Shown in pieces: positions 28,301-33,960 of a stretch of 33,960 bases of DNA; positions within the stretch are counted from its first letter, which is position 1, and each line of letters starts with the position of its first letter. Origin of the DNA: Lachnospiraceae bacterium (GTDB lineage: Bacteria; Bacillota; Clostridia; Lachnospirales; Lachnospiraceae). The position numbers were made by a program, and so were the translations under genes. The stretch covers positions 1 to 33,960 of the forward strand of contig JAIDHZ010000165.1 in the NCBI GenBank assembly GCA_029052995.1, in the 5' to 3' direction. The notes under the pieces are model-generated. The model saw nothing but the letters and a program-made list of their open reading frames with translations. It was not told the DNA's origin and ran no database searches.

Positions 28301-28341
28301 ATTCTTTTCCATATCTTTAGTATCTTCATTTTACCCACCAC
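22303..28341 (-). CDS. 2012-aa secreted/membrane-anchored Ig-like repeat protein
   Basis: Signal peptide, tandem Ig-like modules (KPVISVSYN..., KPVIDVSYN..., DKAGN), C-terminal TM IWIWIVVIAFIVGGVVAVLVLRTKKRQ, no LPXTG seen. Confidence 0.85.
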   Translation of the reverse strand: MVGKMKILKIWKRMMVTAVVMCMVLCGLFISVPVKGAEPGETTVFVDYQFTCTVDIVNKSCTECTTVTVTEDVSGDSNPKVISGTNGIYQLEVGKKYKCTVSGDKIQMPYVETESFTAETQKVVGMPNSHDVRIPMDYLKYDFQDTICCVGETISFDDWKEFGWMWSLDHAEDASKLQIEDNAGKCKMTGKEIGKVSVSRRIYDSSNNEVYIQTKEITVEPKKIRFNIHYGSDAARKINAAVELKDSNNAVIDSQNGGYQLNAGQEYKYTVSGHGIITKTGTITPKEDDYVINIPVELVEPTFTLNGTDWKDITGIKSGSNVIVTCNNIDELYDSNNWISDISGVEAGLTGIPVEKKAEGYGTFSFSCQYSNFGKMTYTKPLSENYSLKGVYYTDYDKKEYIEPIDCEFDPTADKLEYNEETTVSVKAPGYRDSTVTVIPGAESEIKVEVGEMIMPTFTCGDTLNVYCGDKIDLSTLVTPDFPLEQSWEWYINERKPDNIISGKPTFTFNEAGTYTLIYGCTCYPYQECKIAVNVNKIPLSVDLDKFNAWFEGNHVNQSKYYDTTKRFEIKIDFNADAFEIDMQGADKNTLNAPKPQNVILQADVESANAGTYNCFDIKEVSLDGDGGQYFNISNVNTSLKNQRIAQNVNLKINKQELKVNSFVPVLEYRTLKLNENETKNKIKFQANLSAEIQDDYADKLLRLMGDLLVTDVNLRKCEYKNGDFKTEAGTGYIYLEDSNIKYKFESAAPAFQYEYIREDITKVSAEIKDNILYTMGTDKKSAFLMNEVEAFPGTRWCNKGNKIFAEIQKGDFFGKQAYQDITLLKINNVPDWESMKNFDISDEEGQKGGDSININPSEEEYYKLILHPENDQYQYCSVIAAVVRIVPEEKIAEYESFPDTINNYPVITMLQDNTAPVVDYKGRNKDELNRSEELLVSNAVQTDNAVRNKSIAFTVTDGCSGVIEIGYAFGTVDRSKIWYNRENHTYPVDKIEVGDYTALQVTPAGDYSVPIPQSMESGDYVLYVKVKDNTLKEQTYISNAFIIDKIPPQTEFTFVKENGENVTGDVLAGKDVYSVQNVELTINLKEEHFDRSEIKVSRTNAKGKQIGETNYYEFTEADELDKLVAHVPLVESGNYHIEVLAYDKAGNVSHEVDGKPEPEVYFITVDKDSPNVGSINIEGTVHIISDSQDAKKGLVNTVAGILEKTWNSFMTMVVYNAFGEDEIKYIMSGADEISPVDISYYMTDRELAEDDLKKLSEDDWIAWNSDSGNAIAVNTGYIIYERVRDKAGNISYFSTEGIISDNHKPDIVLSLEAPNKNGFYNGDVGFDVSVEDKVPENGLKASGLQYVSYRIEKAGINEKSEVLLDISEKKKAGTNAYSFSKNVAANEFNGNDVLLCITAVDNAGNIKEEKKPIMIDNVKPVISVSYNDSAGVDYYNHVRKATVTIKERNLNVDDVKIVAKGNSGVTADIGEWTHSNDIGESDEAVYWCNVTFSKEDDYEFIVDCVDKAGNRAEREFSDKFTLDMTKPVIDVSYNGVAPEQDAYYNQPVTATITITEHNFNAKKVDIETHAENGYEPSMSGFSSNGDVHTATVSYNADGTYRLDVTCTDEADNAAEDYNGNNFTVDLTAPEINISNIEDKSANKGDVKPVITCTDENYSQDKVEIKLYGANNGELDLKNVSMTVQEVNGGQQFTFDFPKNQMMDDLYTLSAKVEDKAGNETEKSIEFSVNRFGSVYTLGKATEEWIENGVYAYIKESNPVVIIETNVDEVMDRNIGYTVGGVNATVVTLNEAGKCNPEEKDNGTYYEVKDNSSGNNWYQYEYTIRADNFKSEGRYSIQIDSTDKAGNHASNVSNKHADGSLIVEFAVDQTAPSAVITGAENGEIYNEDKHTVYLDIQDNMAMDYVTIFLNGNEYGTYKAEDIEELGDGLIPIEVKQAMTTQTIQLMAKDAAGNILSKGAQNKYDKSFDDFQILVTTNVFVRILHTIWIWIVVIAFIVGGVVAVLVLRTKKRQ

Positions 28342-28918
28342 CCTTTATTTCCTTCTCAAAGACAACCATTTTTGTTTCTGTTATTTCAAACTTGCCTGTC
28401 AACTGCTTCGGTTCTGTAATAGAATTATTTTCTACTGATTTAACCATAGTGCGTTCAAGACTTGCCGTTACCTCTAAAGACGGATTTTCAATATCCGTAT
28501 TCTCAGCCATGCCCAAGACAGTTGTTTCACCTTCATCCGGATTTTGTAAAACAGTTGTCCTATTTTCATCTGACGCTTCCGTATTGATTGGTTCATTATC
28601 TAATAAATCAGTTGGTTCATCTTCCAGATTACCTGTTGTTGCCATAACATCACTTGTTGCTACTATATCTTTGCTGTAATCTTTGTATAACTCAATAGAA
28701 TGCGCTTTATATTTTCTTCTGTTCTTATTATCATTGCTACGGTTAATTTCTTCCAATTCCCTTATGCTCTGCCTCATGGCATGACCTGTTTTAATACTGA
28801 TAATTTTTCGGATATCAAACACAAAAAACAAAATTACTGTAAGTAAAGCCAATACAATTCCCATTATTAAAAATACAATAAACAAAATATTAAATGTATC
28901 TGATGTCATATTATTCAC
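28331..28918 (-). CDS. Single-pass membrane protein with TTVL motifs in cytoplasmic tail
   Basis: N-terminal TM; tail contains RTTVLQNPDEGETTVLGMA. Confidence 0.75.
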   Translation of the reverse strand: MNNMTSDTFNILFIVFLIMGIVLALLTVILFFVFDIRKIISIKTGHAMRQSIRELEEINRSNDNKNRRKYKAHSIELYKDYSKDIVATSDVMATTGNLEDEPTDLLDNEPINTEASDENRTTVLQNPDEGETTVLGMAENTDIENPSLEVTASLERTMVKSVENNSITEPKQLTGKFEITETKMVVFEKEIKGGG

Positions 28919-28942
28919 CCTATGCTTTCAACCATTACTTTA

Positions 28943-30637
28943 TCAACCCTCTATTCCATATGCTATTTCAATACCCTTGCGGGCATGTCTTAGATTATTC
29001 ATCAAACTATTATACAGTTCAACTTCATATGCGTTATCTGCATCGGCTTCTGCACTTTTTTCCAGAATTTCAATCTTTGAAACAATATCAGCAGCATTTA
29101 TACCTGCATTTTTAAAGTCTTCCGCACGCCTTACAATCTGGTTTGCAAAAAAATTATACATTACAAGTGCCGTCACGTTATTATCCTCTGCAGCTATGTT
29201 ACCTGTAACTGTACTGGAAAGATCATTCCACAACTGCACATAATCCACTTTACTGTCGCCCTCTTTGTTAACTGTATCCAGCTCCTTATAATATTGTAAA
29301 ATTTTACATAAACTCTTAGCGCGGTATGCCTGTTTTTCACCCAGTATAAGTGTAACCCTTTCCTCAGATGGACCATCTGCGCTCTCACCTGCCACTATAG
29401 TTAACCATTTGGATGCATTTTTGACATCTACATCTCCGGTTTCAGGATAATAAAAATACAACATTCCAAGCTTATAGGATACTTTTACATAACTATCAAC
29501 ATTATTTTTTAATTCAGTTTCATGGTTGGGAATTACTGTCCGTATCTCTTCACTTTCCCTTTCTGTAAATACACCATCCTCCAACATCGTGTCAATCATT
29601 TCAATATATGCATCACTTTTTTCAGGTAATAATTTAATTGCTTTTTCATAATAGGGATAACGTTTTTCTAACTCGTATGTAGCCGATGCCTGAGAGATAT
29701 ACTGATTATATTCATCAATAGCAGTTTTGCTTTTACATACCATACAAAAGGCAGAACAGACAAACATAATCAAAGACATAACTGCGCTTGACAAGAAGAT
29801 TCTCCATTTTATATTAAGAGATTTTTTATATCCTTCTTCTTCCTCCTTATAATGGTCAAGTGCATACAACAACTCCCCACATGACTGATAACGGTCATCA
29901 GGATTTTGCTGTGTACACTTTAGGATAATTTTCTCAAGCCCTGAAGAAAAAGCAGGATTCCAATGCCGAATAGGATACATTTCATAAGGAGGGTCACTGG
30001 GATTGCGGCCTGTTACCAAATGATATATTGTAGCCCCCAAACAATAAATATCTGTTCTGGCATCAGTCTGTCCCTGTCCTCCAAACTGCTCTGGCGCAGC
30101 ATATCCGCGAGTTCCAAGGCAGGTAGTGTCTTCCACATTTTTATCTTTAAACTCTCTGGCAATACCAAAATCAATTAATTTTACCGTTCCATCCGGTTGT
30201 AACATTATATTACCGGGCTTCATGTCTCTATAAATTATAGGTGGTTTTCTCGTGTGAAGGTATTCCAACACATCACACAATTGCTTTGCCCATTCAATCA
30301 CATCTTCGCACATAAAACTCTTTTTTTCTTTCAGTGCTTCGCTTAACGGCTTTCCCTCTATGTAATCCATTACAATTAAAAAAGAATCGGTCTGGTCGAT
30401 TACATCAATAATACTCGGAAGATTGGGATGATTTAACTTTTTTAGAAGATTAGTTTCCATAATTTGGCTCTGCTTAACAACTTCGAAATCTGTAGAGCCA
30501 TCCTTTCTAACTTCCTTTACAGCCCATGGTTTATTTGCACGTTCATTCATTGCCAGATATACCGTGCTCATGCCGCCTTTGCCAATTTTATTTAATATTT
30601 TGTACTTTCCATCTACAATCGACCCAATCTCTAACAT
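28943..30637 (-). CDS. Membrane Ser/Thr protein kinase with TPR-like helical extracytoplasmic domain
   Basis: IGKGGMSTVYLA, AVKEV, IIYRDMKPGNIM, LIDFGIAREF, GTRGYAAPEQ; TM FLSSAVMSLIMFVCSAFCMVC; no PASTA repeats. Confidence 0.95.
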   Translation of the reverse strand: MLEIGSIVDGKYKILNKIGKGGMSTVYLAMNERANKPWAVKEVRKDGSTDFEVVKQSQIMETNLLKKLNHPNLPSIIDVIDQTDSFLIVMDYIEGKPLSEALKEKKSFMCEDVIEWAKQLCDVLEYLHTRKPPIIYRDMKPGNIMLQPDGTVKLIDFGIAREFKDKNVEDTTCLGTRGYAAPEQFGGQGQTDARTDIYCLGATIYHLVTGRNPSDPPYEMYPIRHWNPAFSSGLEKIILKCTQQNPDDRYQSCGELLYALDHYKEEEEGYKKSLNIKWRIFLSSAVMSLIMFVCSAFCMVCKSKTAIDEYNQYISQASATYELEKRYPYYEKAIKLLPEKSDAYIEMIDTMLEDGVFTERESEEIRTVIPNHETELKNNVDSYVKVSYKLGMLYFYYPETGDVDVKNASKWLTIVAGESADGPSEERVTLILGEKQAYRAKSLCKILQYYKELDTVNKEGDSKVDYVQLWNDLSSTVTGNIAAEDNNVTALVMYNFFANQIVRRAEDFKNAGINAADIVSKIEILEKSAEADADNAYEVELYNSLMNNLRHARKGIEIAYGIEG

Positions 30638-31413
30638 ACATCCTCCTGTAGAACTTTAACTAAAACTGCTGTAATATTATCATCCTCTCTACGATTCTTC
30701 ACCACATCAATCAGTTTTCTAAGTTTCATCTCGATGTCATCTTCACCGGCAAGGTCTTCCGGATATAGCTCATTTAAAATCTCTTCACCGGACAACATGT
30801 GGCGAAATCCATCTGAACATAATAAAAATGCGGAAGGCGGTGCAAACTCTCCAATATAATAATCAGGTATCACCCTTTCGCCAACACCAATACACTGCAA
30901 AAGTACATTACGCTTGCTGCTACGCAGTGCCTCTTCTTTTGTCATTCTACCCATATCCATTTCCTGTTGAACATATGACTGATCCCTTGTCAATTGTCTG
31001 ATTTCTTCGGTTAATTGATAAATTCTCGAATCTCCCACATTGCATATATAATATGCATCTTTTACAAGTAGTAACGCTGTAATTGTGGTACCTAGATGAA
31101 TTCCCTGATTATCACCAAAAACACTAATTTCATCATTTATCCTGTCTAGCAACGAAGTCCAGCTCTCTTTAATCGAAGCGGGTGTCAAACCACTGTAGAG
31201 CAAAGAAGGTAAACTTTCCTCAAACCAGTCCGACATCCTTCTAACAACTGTCGAACTTGCAAGTTCTCCTTTTTGTAATCCCCCCATTCCGTCACACACA
31301 ACAGCAAGCAAAACCCTACCGTTATCAGTCTCTGCCTGCCTAACCAATGCAGCGTCCTGATTTACTTTCTTCACATTTCCGGTGTCTGAACATATACCAG
31401 ATACAAACTTCAT
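30631..31413 (-). CDS. PP2C-type protein phosphatase
   Basis: SDTGNVKKVNQDA, VVCDGMGG, NVGDSRIY, LLCSDGF, REDDNITAVLV. Confidence 0.96.
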   Translation of the reverse strand: MKFVSGICSDTGNVKKVNQDAALVRQAETDNGRVLLAVVCDGMGGLQKGELASSTVVRRMSDWFEESLPSLLYSGLTPASIKESWTSLLDRINDEISVFGDNQGIHLGTTITALLLVKDAYYICNVGDSRIYQLTEEIRQLTRDQSYVQQEMDMGRMTKEEALRSSKRNVLLQCIGVGERVIPDYYIGEFAPPSAFLLCSDGFRHMLSGEEILNELYPEDLAGEDDIEMKLRKLIDVVKNRREDDNITAVLVKVLQEDVC

Positions 31414-31428
31414 TACATTTCACCCATC

Positions 31429-33090
31429 CTACTTGACTTCAAACAAAAATTCCTCGTCTGCCAACATAATAACATCTCCACTTTGTAATAAATGCTCTTC
31501 TTGAGGCGCTATATAGTCACCATTCAGATATGTATGATTTGTAGAACCTAAATCTACTGCATAATAGTTGATTCCACGCTTTACCACTTTCATATGACAT
31601 CTGCTAATTGCATCATTATCATTAATGCATAAATTAACCTTTGCCTTATCCTTTCCAACTGTAAACTCAATTCCTTCTACATATCTGCTATCACCATTCT
31701 TTTTTCTTATTAGGAATGCCCTAACCTGTGGAATTGATGCAACATTCAGCACAGTAGTCGCATTTCCTGCACCACTGTCAGAATCCATCCCTGCCATATT
31801 CAACAGTGTAGTTGCATTTTGGGTATCATGCGGATTATTAAGCTGCGCCGAGGACGTACTGCCTCCCTGATATCCTTGTGACGGATTATCAAAGTTAGGG
31901 ATGTCGTCCCTTGAAAGAACAACAAATTTCTCACTTTCCTTTTTGTTCTTACTTTTTCTAACTAACATGATTACCATTACAACAATCAATGCAATTACTA
32001 CCAAAACCGCAACAATAATACAGACTACAACTATCCAGTTTATTTGTTTTACCGTTTCAAGATTCCCCATACTCTTTTGAAGATTCTCTCTCGCAAAATC
32101 AACTTCTTCCTGCGAAACGTTGTCCCTGCTTCGCACTTCCTGAGCCTGCGTCAGCCATGTTAACATATTATTATATGTCTCGTTTGTATAAGCAGACGGC
32201 TCGAGATTAGCAGCTCTTTGAATACACTCCTTTAACGCCTCTTTATCAACAGTTTCCTCTGTTGATTCCGAACTAAGCGCCACTTCTTCAGAAACTACTT
32301 CTTGATTCACTGACTCATCAACCGTATTCTCAGTGTAAGTGACACCCTCTAAATACGGATGCTTAATAAAATCAATTGGTATTGCCCTGAAACATTCCTT
32401 CTTCGCATCCTTTTTATTGTATACAAGTAAACCTATTACTTCCCCTGAATTTGCATCCAACAATGCTCCACCGGAATTACCGGCAGATAATACTCCACTT
32501 ATTCTATTTACACGGTTTCCAATTTCTGAGACAGTCCCTCCAACCAAATTCACATCTGTCTGATTAAAAAATGCCATCCCTTTTTTCGTAAAAGGATTGG
32601 TTGTGGGATAACCCACAGCCAAAACACTCTGTGCAATTACCATCTCGGAACTTTTACTCAATACAGCCGGCGGCCGGTCAGTTTCTTCTTCCAATGTCAA
32701 AACAGCAAAATCATTCTCTTTACTTTCCTGCTCAATTGATGCCGAAATCAATACATCATCCTGCTTAACAATAGAAATACAGATACCATCTGCTTTGGAT
32801 AAATCTGCCTCGCTTCCTTTTTTTGCAATATATTTTTTTGCCTTTTCCATGTTAGAATCTGTCATATGTACAACATGGTAGTTAGTTAACACAGTATTGT
32901 TATTAATAACAATGCCGCTTCCGCTCTGCAATCTATAAGTGTCTCCATCCTGCGTTGAATAAGTCAATACGACCTGTACTACACTCTTCATATTATTTTC
33001 CAAGCATTCTGCACTCGTAACCTTCCCAAAACAAAACACCATCATCACAATGCACACTGCCATTTTTTTCATTTGCGTCCCCATATACAT
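31429..33090 (-). CDS. Trypsin-like serine protease with FIVAR-like segment, TM and cytoplasmic FHA domain
   Basis: VLTNYHVVH, NDFAVLTLE, SAGNSGGALL catalytic triad; helical KECIQRAANLEPSAYTNETYNNMLTWLTQAQEV; TM; FHA VGKDKAK...ISRCHMK...STNHTYLNG. Confidence 0.92.
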   Translation of the reverse strand: MYMGTQMKKMAVCIVMMVFCFGKVTSAECLENNMKSVVQVVLTYSTQDGDTYRLQSGSGIVINNNTVLTNYHVVHMTDSNMEKAKKYIAKKGSEADLSKADGICISIVKQDDVLISASIEQESKENDFAVLTLEEETDRPPAVLSKSSEMVIAQSVLAVGYPTTNPFTKKGMAFFNQTDVNLVGGTVSEIGNRVNRISGVLSAGNSGGALLDANSGEVIGLLVYNKKDAKKECFRAIPIDFIKHPYLEGVTYTENTVDESVNQEVVSEEVALSSESTEETVDKEALKECIQRAANLEPSAYTNETYNNMLTWLTQAQEVRSRDNVSQEEVDFARENLQKSMGNLETVKQINWIVVVCIIVAVLVVIALIVVMVIMLVRKSKNKKESEKFVVLSRDDIPNFDNPSQGYQGGSTSSAQLNNPHDTQNATTLLNMAGMDSDSGAGNATTVLNVASIPQVRAFLIRKKNGDSRYVEGIEFTVGKDKAKVNLCINDNDAISRCHMKVVKRGINYYAVDLGSTNHTYLNGDYIAPQEEHLLQSGDVIMLADEEFLFEVK

Positions 33091-33121
33091 ACCTTCCTAA
33101 TCAGCACAATAATTGCTTTAT

Positions 33122-33150
33122 ATTGTACCATTTTTATCCAAATGTAGCAA
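33122..33150 (-). promoter_or_regulatory. Putative sigma-A promoter for the 5' end of the locus
   Basis: Minus strand TTGCTA-17 bp-TACAAT upstream of the protease-FHA gene. Confidence 0.7.
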
Positions 33151-33210
33151 TATATTCATTTCTTAAGGTTTCCTTAAATTGTAATTCAAAAAAGAATATA
33201 ATTTCCTAAA

Positions 33211-33378
33211 GTGCCAATCTGCCGATTTAAAGATGATACGGATTTAGGAAAGCTTATGCATGATTTTTCTGTTACAAATCCGGATGATATGAATTTTAAG
33301 GACTTGCCACCACAATGAGATATTATTAAAGAAGATAAGGAGGGCATACAGGCTATGTGTAAAATTATGGCTTCTTAA
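33211..33378 (+). pseudogene. C-terminal remnant of a PD-(D/E)XK (Rpn-like) nuclease/transposase
   Basis: Manual translation VPICRFKDDTDLGKLMHDFSVTNPDDMNFKDLPPQ*DIIKEDKEGIQAMCKIMAS*, in-frame internal stop. Confidence 0.5.
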
Positions 33379-33380
33379 AA

Positions 33381-33740
33381 ATGGATGAACAATTAAATAT
33401 TATTTTTGCATTGATGCTATATATTATGGACCAGTCTCTAAAGGAAGAAAATTGCACGTTAGACGATATAGGTGCATTTCTTGATTATTTGAATACGACA
33501 TATTTTTATAAAAATATGTCGTATGAGGATTGCAAAAAGATAGGGGATTTTATCATCAATGTAATTATTTCCAATGAGGGGAAGGCAATGTATTTTGATG
33601 GATTTGATTTTGAACAGCGCACCTATAAAATAATGAACATCAGCTATATTGCAAATCTTGTTGTTATTGCAGATTCTGAAGTGAAGCGTACTTCTTATTA
33701 TCTGACAGACGATAGTTATAATCTGCTGCTTTCTACTTGA
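33381..33740 (+). CDS. Hypothetical protein, possibly truncated
   Basis: 119 aa; ends ...YYLTDDSYNLLLST* and is followed by a fragment of an unrelated gene. Confidence 0.5.
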   Translation: MDEQLNIIFALMLYIMDQSLKEENCTLDDIGAFLDYLNTTYFYKNMSYEDCKKIGDFIINVIISNEGKAMYFDGFDFEQRTYKIMNISYIANLVVIADSEVKRTSYYLTDDSYNLLLST

Positions 33741-33932
33741 CAAAAGGAATTCAATCAGGAGTATCCACATTGGAGAATGTAAAAGAAGCATATGGAGAAC
33801 CTACACAGGTATATGGAGATGATGAGATAGAGACGGCTTCTTATAGAGGAGGAATATGGTAACAGATATGTCAGCTTTACTTTTTATGATGGAGTATTAG
33901 GAAAAATTGATATAAAAAATCTTGAATATTAA
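33741..33932 (+). pseudogene. Frameshifted C-terminal remnant of an uncharacterised secreted/lipoprotein-like gene
   Basis: KGIQSGVSTLENVKEAYGEPTQVYGDDEIETASY continues in another frame as EEEYGNRYVSFTFYDGVLGKIDIKNLEY*. Confidence 0.45.
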
Positions 33933-33960
33933 ATTAGAGGCCAGGCGGTTTGTATATCTG

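Noticed and set aside
33381-33740. Assigning the 119-aa ORF to a Wadjet-like defence component
   Set aside because: Only a vague recollection of YLTDxxYxxLL-type sequences; no supporting neighbours and the ORF appears truncated.

Overview
AT-rich Firmicutes (Clostridia/Lachnospiraceae-like) chromosomal window. Its core is a ~24 kb block of genes, all on the minus strand (about 33090 down to 9007), that reads as a noncanonical type VII secretion (T7SSb-like) locus. It encodes a 1664-aa FHA/EssC-type FtsK/SpoIIIE ATPase, a YukD/EsaB-like ubiquitin-fold protein, five tandem WXG100 proteins plus a WXG-less relative, and DUF4176 and DUF3592 proteins. It also encodes a 375-aa Ala/Gly/Ser-rich candidate substrate with a C-terminal WXG100-like helical hairpin and YxxxE motif, a LytTR regulator and a possible EspG-like protein. 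An unusually complete Ser/Thr-phosphorylation module is present: a membrane kinase, a PP2C phosphatase, four FHA-type proteins, a TTVL-motif membrane protein, and an active-looking and a catalytically dead trypsin-FIVAR-TM-FHA protein at the two ends of the locus. A 2012-aa Ig-repeat membrane protein sits in the middle. No recognizable EssA, EssB or EsaA is seen. Two copies of a ~37-bp element with direct-repeat half-sites resembling LytTR/VirR boxes lie at exactly the same distance from a -10 hexamer, upstream of the candidate substrate and of the WXG100 cassette. Flanks: a lipoprotein, MATE transporter, trmB, a 4.5-kb YtrA-type GntR/ABC/CPBP island bounded by 47-bp imperfect direct repeats with recombinase and group II intron remnants, a Fic protein behind a perfect 22-bp inverted repeat, and decayed gene fragments at both edges. 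All calls come from reading the sequence and provided translations; no database search or folding program was run.
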